From Isoetes taiwanensis (lineage: Eukaryota; Streptophyta; Lycopodiopsida; Isoetales; Isoetaceae), in assembly GCA_021234155.1 (NCBI GenBank), contig JAJEKV010000003.1, positions 16,168,386 to 16,232,385 of the forward strand: a DNA stretch of 64,000 bases, in the 5' to 3' direction. A program made the position numbers and the translations under genes. The notes beneath the pieces are model-generated. The model had not been told where the DNA came from and ran no database searches. It was given only the letters and a program-made list of their open reading frames with translations. Below are positions 20,459 to 29,879 of the stretch, piece after piece; positions within the stretch are counted from its first letter, which is position 1, and each line of letters begins with the position of its first letter.

Positions 20459-20860
20459 TTTCGACTCATGAAGTCGAAAAAGGCCCTAAAAGTCAAAGTA
20501 CAACCATTCTCATTAGAATATGGTTGCATCCAATCACACACCGGAAGCATACAAATGGTTTCATTAACGAGATATAGCGGGTTTTCTCGACTTCACGAGT
20601 CGAAAAGGCCCAGAAAACCCAATGTACAACCATTATCATAATAGATTGTGGCTGCATCCAAATCACACAAACAAACATACAAATGGTTTCAAAGAATAGA
20701 CAAGCATGCCTTTCTCGACTCAAGCGAAGTCGAGAAAGCTCATGAAAAAACTCAATATACAAGTATATTCATTACAAAATGTAGTACATTTGTTCACGCT
20801 TGTTTACAATATTCACACAATTTGACTATCCGAAAGCGTAGGTCACTCTTCTTGATCACC
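20459..20860. repeat. Degenerate ~125-bp tandem repeats starting with palindromes
   Basis: Three units begin near 20,459, 20,582 and 20,710, each opening with the CTCGACT...AGTCGAG palindrome and continuing with ACAACCATT, TGCATCCAATCACACA and ATACAAATGGTTTCA blocks. The third unit is incomplete. Confidence 0.7.
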
Positions 20861-21618
20861 ATAATATTTGTCGCTCATAGCTTTCATGATCGCCTTTGCT
20901 CTGGATCGGGTTCCGTGAGGCTCGGATAGTTCCTAATCACATCGGGCGACAAGAATGGCAAAAGGGATTCCGCCAAGCCAGACAAAGTCCGAAAGACAAC
21001 CACCTATCCGCTCTCATACTCTTCAGGTCGATATGCCTTAGCAAGGATTGTATTTTATGAAGTTATGATGGCACTTGTAGGCGAGTCGCCTATGATCAGC
21101 GTGTTGTGTTTGCCATAGTCCGAATTGCTCATAAACCCCGCCCAAATTTTCACCATAATAGGCTTCCCTTTGTGATGGCTGGATCGAGGTCCGACACATG
21201 CTCGACCCTTTCGCTTCCCCAAACGAACTTGAACTTCAAAACCGGAAGGCCGATAACACCAAGAATATTGACAATATTTTTCTTTGCCATACAAGACCAT
21301 ATGCCCACTTCAATCCCCGTTCCTGGCACCATTCAACAATTTCCTTTGCTCTAGGCCTCGGATACACGATTTTATGCTCGCTTTTACGGATCTGCGAGGT
21401 GTTAAGCTCGGGACGCGTCTTTATCGTGGTATACCGCAGCTAATACTCCATTGACGCCAAATATTACAAGCTTGGTGGGACCAAATGATCCCAGCTTGAG
21501 TTTGGCTCACCATATTTCCGTTCGTCGATCCATATGCGGGATCATTAATTTTTCAGACCTTTTCTCGCTGTTCGCAGCAGTTCTTGCTCTTTATTGTCTT
21601 TGGGGTGTACAAAGGTCC

Positions 21619-22497
21619 TCAAGACGGAACCGCCACTAGATATTGACAATGATCCGGAGTCGCTTGCTCGATGTTCCCGAAATAATGAGAGATGTCGATA
21701 GGAACGAGTTTCTCGACTCGCGAAGTCGAGATTGGAAAGGTTTCTCGACTCGCGAAGTCGAAAAACACCTGACAGAGCAAAGTGAACTCACCTCTCAATT
21801 TCAAATTCTCAAGAATTTGTTCCGCAAAGATTCGGTCTAAACCCCGAGATTCTCGCCTCCGCCATGTTTGTCTCCCTCGCCTCGTGTTTGTCTTCGCCAT
21901 CATCGCCCCATCGCTTCCATTTGTCTTCCTCCCTTTGAAATGCTCATGAAGCGTATCCGTGTATGACCGAATGGTTTCAACCATGTCCTTATTTCCAACC
22001 ACGGATATAGGTTTCATTCCATACAAAGATAGCCCCCTCGAGAGAAACGCACCATTCATGTACCACTCGCATACAATTTGATCTTCTTCACCAAGCCGGT
22101 TATGAAGTACTTGATAACCCTTGGCCGGATAGGAATTCTATGTATAGGACCGCCGCACCATCATTGCTGACTTTGTCCATCGATGGCACATCCTCCATAA
22201 ATCTGCCGCCTTCCGTGGTTCCATCCGCTCTTGAGAAATCATGAACCCGTCCCGTGATAATGATGTTCGCGCTAGACCACCACTTGTCCAGTCTACAAAC
22301 GATCTTGAAACCAAAACCAAAACTATATTGGCAAAGCTTGGTGCCTTCGGCAAGCCAAGTCTACACTCATGTTCAAGCTCAGATATGGAGTACAAGATCT
22401 TGTTGGTGAAGTTAATATCACCGCCCATTGGGAGACAAAGATTGTCCGATTGCCCCATGCAAAAAGACAAGGAAACTAAAAGTATCCAGTCGGTCAT
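21619..22497 (-). pseudogene. Unidentified minus-strand coding region with embedded palindrome
   Basis: Two long minus-strand frames, 22,497-22,138 (119 codons, MTDWILLVSLSFCMGQSDNL...) and 22,059-21,619 (146 codons, starting MNGAFLSRGLSLYGMK), lie head to tail with one break near 22,100. The second ends in a segment whose FPISTSRVEKLVP stretch is encoded by a palindrome, so the palindrome is inserted in frame. No domain recognised. Together with the ORFs at 22,718-25,536 it looks like one long, decayed accessory gene read leftwards. Confidence 0.4.
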
Positions 22498-22717
22498 GTC
22501 CGATTACCGCCTTGTACCACCGCTCTATGTCGCCTTTCTCATAAAAAGGGGTGGGGTCTTCAATCATATTGATGGCAAATAGTGCCACGGGCCAAAAAAG
22601 CCGCCTGCACCACCAAATCCTTTGTGCCCCAATGTTACCAGAATGGGGGAGCTATCATCGGCGTTAAAGGGGACAACCCCAATCCAAGCTTCCTCTTCGG
22701 AATTGCCATAGCACGCT

Positions 22718-23536
22718 TCAGGGGAAGGGAAGGGTTTTGACGCTACGCTTTAGCTTGATGTTGATGTAGGGTTGACGTGGACGGTTCAATTCCTTCATGT
22801 CTTCCTCATCAAGGGCAGCCTTTTCCTTGTAATAATCAAAGTCATGGTATTCATTGGAAGCAACATTGCGTAACTCCGTAATGCCTTCCTCCAACGCACG
22901 CCGCCTCTTTTTAGGACTGTGGCATAATCCTTTGCATCCCGTGATTTTTGAGCTTCTACTTTTCCTTAGCAGGATTGTTCCATCCGTGATTCTCGCCTCA
23001 GAGATCAAGCGTTTCCTTTGTCGGTCGTGCCCTCAGATCCTTTTCATAAATTGCCCGTCGAACAACTTTGGGTCCGGTCTTAATGGGAATTCTCCATTGC
23101 TGTCCTTCACTTGCCTCTTGTCCATTGAGCCCATATCTCAGTCCATTTCTCCCGCATCACTCGCTAAGAATGAGGTCATATTGGTCCGAGAGAGACCCCC
23201 GCCCTTTCTTGGTGTTCTCTTCTTCTTTTCCTCTTCATCCTCCCCCTCATCATCTTCCCCGGCCTTCCAGCCAGTAACATATCCGCAGAGAGACTCAAAG
23301 GTCTTCCACTTATCCGAGGGAGCCCCCGCTTCCTTTAGGACGAGGACAACCCAATGCTTTCCAATCGCTGCCGAAAGCGTGTATGATCTCGGGTCGATAT
23401 GGGCTGCATTCAGTAAATGTCCCAATGTTAGAGCATGAAAGTATCTACCAACATCCGAAGTAAACACTAAATAGGAGGATGCAGGGGGTTTCTCGACTCG
23501 CGAGTCGAGAATGCCCCCAAGGAGAGGAGAAAACAT
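22718..23536 (-). pseudogene. Unidentified minus-strand coding region, acidic/basic linker
   Basis: The 5' frame (23,536-23,138, 132 codons) includes SAAIGKHWVVLVLKEAGAP and ESLCGYVTGWKAG, followed by GEDDEGEDEEEKKKRTPRKG, a charged linker of the nuclear-protein type. The next frame (23,008-22,718, 96 codons) has YYKEKAALDEEDMKELNRP and LKRSVKTLPFP. Frame changes separate them. The first codons of the 5' frame come from a palindrome (DSRVEKP). Function unknown; position inside the transposon suggests an accessory protein. Confidence 0.4.
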
Positions 23537-24030
23537 AGAGAGTCGAGGCGGAGCTTAAAGATCACAAGATTCCCAAATCTTTGCTTTCACCTCTTCTTGA
23601 ACGATGCAACTTAGGATATAAACTAAGCGACATTGCCCAAGAGGCTGGGAAAGAAAGATTGGGAAGGCTCGATGCATTTGTTCTTCAGCCATTAATCTCC
23701 AATGTTCTCTATTACATCGGGGTTTCGCCTGAGTCGAGAAAGTGAGAGGAGCACAAGTAAGAAGATTCAAGGGACTTTCTCGACTCGGGCGAAATCGAGA
23801 ATACCCTAGAGAGGAGAGAACATAGTACGAGAGTAAAGGCGGTGAAAGCATCGCTCATTCCCAAATCCTTTCATGCCGCGCCTCTTCGAACGATGCAACT
23901 TAGAATAGAAGCTAAGCGACATTGCCCGAAGAGGCGGGGGAAGAAAGGATGGGAAGGCTCGATGCTTTCAGTCGTCGACCATTAATCTCGAATGTTCTTT
24001 TTATCGCCTCGGTTTCGACTTCAGCGAGTC
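23507..24030. repeat. Tandem duplication, unit about 287 bp, ending in palindromes
   Basis: Two units (about 23,507-23,790 and 23,797-24,030) share GAACGATGCAACTTAG, AAGCGACATTGCCC, GGGAAGGCTCGATGC and CCATTAATCTC blocks in the same order, and each is bounded by a CTCGAC-type palindrome. Confidence 0.8.
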
Positions 24031-24441
24031 GAATGTCCCTTGAATGTTTACTTTTCTTTACTTCTATGGGTTTTTCGACTCGAAGTCGAAAGCTCCGCAT
24101 CCTTTGACTTCTCTCAGAAGCTTTTGGCTTTCGACTCGCGAGTCGAGAAACCCGATGAAAAACGAAATGATAGGATGCTAGGGCTTTCGACTCGCGAAGT
24201 CGAGAAGCCACCAATCGAAGAATTCTTTACCTTATGTAGCCGGCACTTTTCGCCGCTATTGTGTTCTCGCGAAGGCTAATCTTGGCCAGATCGGTTCTTT
24301 GCGCCTCCGCCGCAAGAACCCCGCACTCTCGCTGGCATATCTATCCTTGATCCTTTGGCACCTCCTTCTCCGTCGCAATACTTGCGCTTGCCCTCACCGA
24401 ATCTTCGACCGCCTACTACCCGAACCGGATGTCTTTTCCCT

Positions 24442-25019
24442 TCAGGTTTTCCTCGGACTTCCAGTGAACAACTCACCGGGCCGATCTGGCTGAAAGGTAT
24501 GACATCCGCGCATTGCATTGGATCTGCAATGGATGTCGCACCATCGTTTCAAATCTCCAAAGATGTGTGCCGGATTAAATTCCCTCGTGGTTGAACAAGA
24601 CGGCATCTCCGCGTGCATCTTCAGCGCCTGATGTCCAAGGGCAGCTTTGTGTGCTATTCCCAACGGATAATACCGAGCCGGCTTCCATTTTTCAGGCCCC
24701 CTCTCGTGAAATCTGATCCGCTCATCCGGATCCATTAATTGGGAGTCGACCATATCTTCGTCTGCTTCATCATCTGATTCCTCCCGTGTGGTGTCATCTT
24801 CTCCATCTTTGGTCTTGTCTCGACTTTTGTCTTTATGAACCACAACTTCCCTCCCCACTGCCGAAAGTGTTCTAGAGTCTTCAAAGACAAAGGGAGGTGA
24901 AGCTCCCCGTGTTGAACAGTTTTTCCCTGACTCTGGAAATCTCCATTCCAAGCTCCCTGGATGTTAGGGTTCCGGCCTCCTTCATCCCTTCCAGATCCTT
25001 CCACCCAAGGTTCTGACAA
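24442..25019 (-). pseudogene. Unidentified minus-strand ORF, acidic then Cys/His-rich
   Basis: A 169-codon minus-strand frame from 24,951 to 24,442. It contains an acidic stretch (REESDDEADEDMVDSQLMD) and then YYPLGIAHKAALGHQALKMH, FNPAHIFGDLKRWCDIHC and a C-terminal RGCHTFQPDRPGELF. The Cys/His spacing is not a motif I know. It is the cleanest ORF in the left half of the transposon. An overlapping 94-codon frame (25,019-24,735) is probably a shadow. Not assigned to any family. Confidence 0.4.
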
Positions 25020-25117
25020 TTTAAAGGCGCCGGTCTTTTCTTTTCGGTGCCCTTCGCCTTTTGCTCATTGAAGAGTGAGAATAATTTGAAACCGATAATT
25101 TTTTCGTGTGGTAGAAC

Positions 25118-25590
25118 TTACTCTTCCGCGCAGTCCTCCACATGAAATGTTAGATGCTTCAATCTGGCGGCCGGGCGAGAGCACAACACCGACCTTCTTG
25201 TACTTGTCTCCTGAGCTCTTCTTGTCCCTCCGGTGGAGAAACGGATCTTTCTCCTTCCCACTTGCCGATACCTCGACATACCACCAAGAATCTGCTGGTG
25301 GTGTGTCAAGAAGCTCGTCTCCAGTCCCCTCGATGATCGAAGAACGGAGTTCGCCCGCTGATCACTAGTGAGTCCGCGGTGAATGCCGCAAGACCAAAGG
25401 ATGGATCAAGAAAGGTATTCCGACCAAAGAAAAACCTCGAGCTCACCCGAGCGCTCGTTTTTTTCTTCTTGCCGCTAGAACCAGCACGCTCGTTCGGCCG
25501 CTTCTTGACGGAGTCGCCATGTCCGTATGCCCCCATCTTCTTCTTCCCCGAACCCTTCAGAATTAAGTTTCCTCCGCTGCGTTGTAGGTT
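25118..25590 (-). pseudogene. Unidentified minus-strand basic N-terminal region
   Basis: The frame 25,536-25,306 begins MGAYGHGDSVKKRPNERAGS followed by a KKKKTSARVSS stretch, which looks like a nuclear localisation signal. It may be the N-terminal end of the leftward coding region that continues to 19.8 kb with frameshifts. The following frame (25,309-25,118) is Arg-rich. No domain recognised. Confidence 0.3.
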
Positions 25591-25599
25591 TTAGGACTG

Positions 25600-26440
25600 C
25601 ACGTAAAAAGATCGGCGTGTTCTTTAATTTGAATTTAAGGACATGCAATCATTTAAGAAAAAAAAAGGGCTAAGGGTACAACACGGTCGGGTTTTAGCCC
25701 GCCCAAACACCATTTCAAATTGAATCACATCCGGGGGACTTAGTGAGCGGAGTGTAGATTATCTTCACTGCGGCATTGGCGACTTTGAGTTGGGAGGCGA
25801 GCATCGACTGTAAGCGACTTCCGGAATGGCGCCGCGACGCGGTAAGCTCCTCGCAGCGCCTTGCTCTGTGTATTTTTTCTGATCGCGCATGTTATTGCAA
25901 GCAGTTGATTTCATCGATGAGCACGGAGCTAAGGTAGGAAGCGGAGAGGAGCTGCCAGACACGGGAACTCTACACTGCTGCGCCATGGAACGGGGATACA
26001 CGAGAATCGCATTGATACAAGTATATTAGATGCGAACGCACTCTTGATGAGACCGACAGAAGAAGCAAAGACTCTCGGAGAGGCTGCGGGATCTGTGATA
26101 CAATGGCCCAAGGAATTACTGCGTGAAGAGGTGAGTTTCAGAGATGCCTGTGTTATTTTGTATAGAACATGCCGTCTGTGTTTAGATCATGGAACTGCTC
26201 ATAAGCTCGACGGATTTATTGTTTCCTTGTCGAGCATTTCTCAGCTTCGAGAGATGAATTACTCTCTGGGTTGAGAGATGCTCGGCACGGAAACAATGGA
26301 TCGGGAGTAAACGTGAACAGTTCCGTGTTGTGGTCATGGAATGTTCGGCAGCAACTAGCGAACAGTTCTAGGTAAACTTGAATCGGGGTAACTTGAACAG
26401 TTCCGTTTTAGGTGTATTTTTTCTTGGAATGTTGTATATA
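25600..26440. other. No clear gene; GC-rich spacer inside the transposon
   Basis: Short open frames exist on both strands but none shows a motif. Contains the repeated phrase GAACAGTTC(C/T)G near 26,318, 26,362 and 26,396, a small internal duplication. Confidence 0.4.
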
Positions 26441-26491
26441 GATCAGGCTAGGTCTAAGGCCCAGGAGATGCCTCCTGTGGTTAGTCGGAGA

Positions 26492-27613
26492 GGCCTCTAC
26501 CCAGTCGGAACCACTCCTCTTCGCAATATTCGAGGAAGATGGTTCGAAGGAGAGTGGCTCAGACAGGCTAGAGGCACTTGGGACTAAAGACAGGAGAATA
26601 CAGAGTGCTTAGTTGTAGAGACCTGTGCTAAGACCCAAATGCCTGCACACAGTCAGGGCCACTTCCCTTCGCAATATTCGAGCAATATAGTTTGAAGGAG
26701 AGTGGCTCAGACTGGAGAATGCAGGTGGGATCGGGCTAAGGGATTCTCGACTTGCGAGTCGAGAATGCAAGCCTTGGCTTCCTCTCTGCAGTCTCGACTT
26801 CATAAAGTCGAGAATCGTTAACCATCGAGAACTGGATGGTACACATGTGGTGTCGTTTGGTTGAGGCATTCCCCACTCATGAAAGCGAGAATGCGATGCT
26901 AGGTCAGGGTTTCCACGTGGTTAGTTGTAGAGGCCTCCACCCGAAGCCGAGCCCCCTCCCCCTTCGCAATATTCACGAAGATGGTTCAAGGAGAGTGGCT
27001 CGACCGGGTCGAGCCATCGCGACCATACACGTGAGAATTGGTCAAAGGATTCTCGACTTTGCGAAGTCGAGAATGCAAGTGTTAACTTCGTTCTACATTC
27101 TCGACCGCAAGTCGAGAATGCCTTAGCTCATCGAGAACTCCGGATAGTACACATGGAGTCCGGGTTGATAAGGCATTCTCGATTCGCATGGCCGAGAATG
27201 CTGCACACAAGAAGCTCGCGGTTTCCACGGTGGTTAGTAGTAGAGGCCTCCACCGATCCGAGCCCATCCCTTCAAGTAATATTCGGCGAAGATGTTTCAA
27301 GGAGACGGTCTCGACCGGGTAGAGGCCATCGCGACCATACACGGAGAATTGGCTTGCTAAGAGTTGGCACCAGAGAAATCAAACCACTTCCCTTCGCAAT
27401 ATCCGAGCAAGATAGTTTGAAGGAGAGTGGTTAAGACTGTCTGCAGGCACCTGTAGAATGCACTAGAGCCTGCGTTTTCTCGACTCACGAGTCAAGAAAG
27501 CAGCCAGCACCTCTGTGGTTAGTCGCTGAGGCCTCCACCCAGTCCGAGCCCCTCCCCTTCGCAATATTCGATGATGGTTCGAAGGAGAGCGGCTCGGACT
27601 GGGTGGAGGCACC
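26492..27613. repeat. Array of six ~80-bp hairpin repeats
   Basis: Six related inverted repeats lie at about 26,493-26,575, 26,641-26,726, 26,932-27,014, 27,245-27,327, 27,382-27,432 (short) and 27,531-27,610. Each has a left arm GCCTCCACCCAGTCCGAGCC followed by CCTTCG, a loop with CAATATTCG, and the complementary right arm CGAAGGAGAGTGGCTCGG. Arms are about 30 bases. They alternate with the smaller CTCGACT palindromes. The last copy is nearly perfect. Single strands or transcripts of this stretch would form a chain of hairpins. Confidence 0.88.
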
Positions 27614-27670
27614 TGCGACCGCACAAAGGGCCATTGACAGGGTATCACATTCTCGACTCACGAGTCGAGA

Positions 27671-27730
27671 AGGCTGCAGCAGGCTGGAAAAGAATGTGAA
27701 GGCTGCAGCAGGCTGGAAAAGAATGTGAAG
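27671..27730. repeat. Tandem duplication, 29-bp unit
   Basis: GGCTGCAGCAGGCTGGAAAA followed by GAATGTGAA occurs twice in a row next to a palindrome. Confidence 0.85.
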
Positions 27731-27769
27731 ACATTGGGTAGCTGTGTGCAATCTCGACTCATGAGTCGA

Positions 27770-27899
27770 GAATTCCTCAATCAGCCAACAATCCAGAGTG
27801 TACATTCCCTCTTCTCGCCTCGCGAGTCGAGAAATTCTCGACTCGCGAGTCGAGAAGAAGGCCTGTACTTCCTGGATTGTTGGCAAGCTGAGGTATTCT
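27770..27899. repeat. Compound palindrome of about 130 bp
   Basis: Two CTCGACT palindromes abut at 27,811-27,857, and the flanks are themselves inverted: CCAACAATCCAG at about 27,786-27,797 pairs with CTGGATTGTTGG near 27,871-27,882, and outer TTCCTCA/TGAGGTA blocks also pair. The total is a long imperfect inverted repeat with nested small ones. Confidence 0.8.
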
Positions 27900-27999
27900 C
27901 AACTCGCCAGTCGAGAAAGCCGGGATCCCTTCTGCATCTCTCCTGCAGTGGAGGATATGCTGTTAGAATTGCAGATTCTGTGAAGCAATTCCTATTCTT

Positions 28000-28690
28000 A
28001 GTTGATAGTTAGGAAAAAAGATTCCTAGTTATGTTCTGTTATTAAACATTCATAGACAGTTTAGCAATTTCTTTTGTGAATCATTCCTAGTAATGTTCTG
28101 TTAATGCTCTGCAATATCTTACTTCCTAACACCTGTCTCATTGATGGCTTCTATCTCGGTTGCTTGCTACTACTCTTACCACTATTCTCACTTGTGCCTG
28201 TGCAATGTATTCAATTCAACAACAACTAAGAAAAAGATAACAAAAACAGAAAACAATACAAAAGGAAAACAGATAACAGAGAGATTAATGAGATTAATGA
28301 GAAAACAGAGAACAGTAGAGACAAATAAGATTAAAAAAGGGTATGATATTACAAAAACATACCTGAAAGATTTGCTGGATGAGGAGGAAGTTCCGTGTTC
28401 GATTCCATGTGGCTACTGACGCTTTCAAAGCGTGAATAAGGATTTGTCGGGGCTGGAAATTGTATCGCAATAATAATAAGAGCAAGAAAAAATATAAGTA
28501 AAAATATAAGAGCAAAAATAAGAGCAGTAAACAACAGAATATAAGTAAAAATGCATGAAAGGACTTACAGAAAACTAAAAAGAAGCAGTAAAAAAAGCCT
28601 AAAACTTACAGAGAAGAACCTCACTTTCTTCTCGTGCGAAGAACCCCACCGAACACTCAATCTGGCGCTTAAAACTTCTTTGGATGCGCC
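28000..28690. other. No gene recognised; AT-rich part of the transposon
   Basis: Sharp change to A-rich sequence after the palindrome array. Contains a duplicated phrase TCCTAGT(A/T)ATGTTCTGTTA at about 28,029 and 28,087, and GACGCTTTCAAAGCGTG, a small palindrome near 28,419. Nothing coding. Confidence 0.4.
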
Positions 28691-28989
28691 CCGATCCGCC
28701 GACCAAGCCGCTGTCATATGATGGCCTTGAATGGCTCGGTTCGCCGATCGCCGATGGGAAAACCGGGCGCTTAAGGAAAACAGAGAGCGCGAAGAGTGAT
28801 CAGAGAAAACAGGGGAGGAAGAATGGTCTGGGGAGAGGAAGAGGGTGCGAGACTTACGGCTGCACCCTCAACCCCGTAAAAAGTGCAATAATAAGATCCT
28901 CGCGTGTGGGCCATGCCCTCCGTGATGTGGCATCTTGGAGTTATCTTGACATGGCCATCCTATCAGCCTCTGAGGAGGCGCCACGTGGC

Positions 28990-29265
28990 CATGACAAGAT
29001 ATTAAAGGTTATGTTGTATGTTTATATATGTTATGTTATGTTGTGTATTTAATATGGTTATATAGTTTCAATGGTTATATGTGGTTTTAATGTTTACATA
29101 TGGTTTACATTGAATATGGTTGTATGGTTTAATATGGTTATATGATTTTGGTGGTTATATACGGTTGTATGGTTTATATTTAATATGTTTGTATGGTTTT
29201 ATATGGTTTATATGGTCATATTTGTGGTGTTTGGGGCTATATGGTTTTAATGTGTGCTTTTTCAT
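28990..29265. repeat. TATGGTT-type low-complexity tract
   Basis: About 270 bases made largely of TATGGTT(A/T)TAT variants, a degenerate short-period repeat just upstream of the transposase region. Confidence 0.75.
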
Positions 29266-29278
29266 TCAGGGAGCATGT

Positions 29279-29473
29279 GAGATGAGTAAAATGGAGCCAA
29301 GGAAGTCCAGCACAGGCCATTGCCCTAGGCTCCAATGGAGGAAGATGGGTTGCTTGTTGTTGCACCCTTGCAACGAGACGGTATTTGCAGAGGGCATAAT
29401 AACTGCAGTTGGTCCTTTTGATAGTGTGAATGATGGAAGGCCGGAGATGATCATCTTGGAGTTGGCATTGTGA
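29279..29473 (+). pseudogene. Transposase-associated N-terminal fragment
   Basis: A 64-codon open stretch starts at MSKMEPRKSSTGHCP and includes VFAEGIITAVGPFDSVNDG. The EG-x(5)-P...V pattern weakly recalls the small domain (DUF8039-like) found beside many plant transposase-derived proteins. That is an impression, not a match I can test. It lies 0.4 kb upstream of the transposase frames on the same strand and probably belonged to the same gene. Confidence 0.35.
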
Positions 29474-29879
29474 AGCTTCTTATCAAAGTTGATACAATCA
29501 TGTCCTGTGGAAGCTCTAGTGATTGCATTGTGTGCTCTCGGTTGCTTTGAGTCCCAAAGTCAGTTGAGATGGCCAATTAGATATATTACACACAAGAATG
29601 GTGATAGTCCGAATCCCCTACTCAACTACATACCCCAAGACCCACTCAAGGCCATGTGGAAGATTTGGTGGTCGATGAGCATCCTTTGATCACTAGGAAG
29701 AGACGCGTTGTGTTTTTTTCATAAAAGGCAGCCAAGGGTGCCCAAGAGGCCTAGAAGTGACAAATATTTAGAAAGGATGGAAAGTATGGCCCCAACCAAA
29801 GAAAACCTAGAGGCAATTAGGGGACAAGAGTGTTGTAACCTAGATTGCACAAAGGCAAGACTGAGGTGGATGACCTCGT

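Larger units (their letters stand above)
20459..24207. repeat. Left cluster of dispersed TCTCGACTCGCGAGTCGAGA palindromes
   Basis: Clear members lie near 20,459-20,479, 20,582-20,606, 20,710-20,739, 21,710-21,731, 21,741-21,763, 23,490-23,511, 23,776-23,803, 24,012-24,033, 24,071-24,091, 24,128-24,150 and 24,184-24,207. Each is two arms around TTCTCGACT/AGTCGAGAA with a 2-8 base centre (CGCG, CGCGA, TCA, GAAG and variants). They occur in otherwise unrelated sequence and are mostly well conserved, so they spread as units. A transposase binding site, a mobile palindrome or a recombination/transcription signal are all possible. Confidence 0.85.
26743..27918. repeat. Right cluster of CTCGACT/AGTCGAG palindromes
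   Basis: Members near 26,743-26,766, 26,791-26,815, 27,049-27,073, 27,097-27,120, 27,173-27,201, 27,475-27,500, 27,648-27,670, 27,750-27,773, 27,811-27,833, 27,834-27,857 and 27,894-27,918. Most have the form ATTCTCGACT-centre-AGTCGAGAAT with centres CGCG, CACG, CATG, TGCG or TTGCGA. Compensating changes in both arms are few, so copying from one another is likelier than selection for pairing alone. Confidence 0.85.

Noticed and set aside
20459-27918. CRISPR-like array from regularly recurring short repeats
   Set aside because: Spacing is irregular (0 to more than 1,700 bases), repeats are full palindromes, and the context is a eukaryotic transposon with no cas genes.
20000-28000. Organellar insert (mitochondrial DNA with palindromic repeats)
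   Set aside because: The stretch lies between exact TIRs of a nuclear transposon and shows no organellar genes. I cannot exclude that palindromes have an organellar origin.
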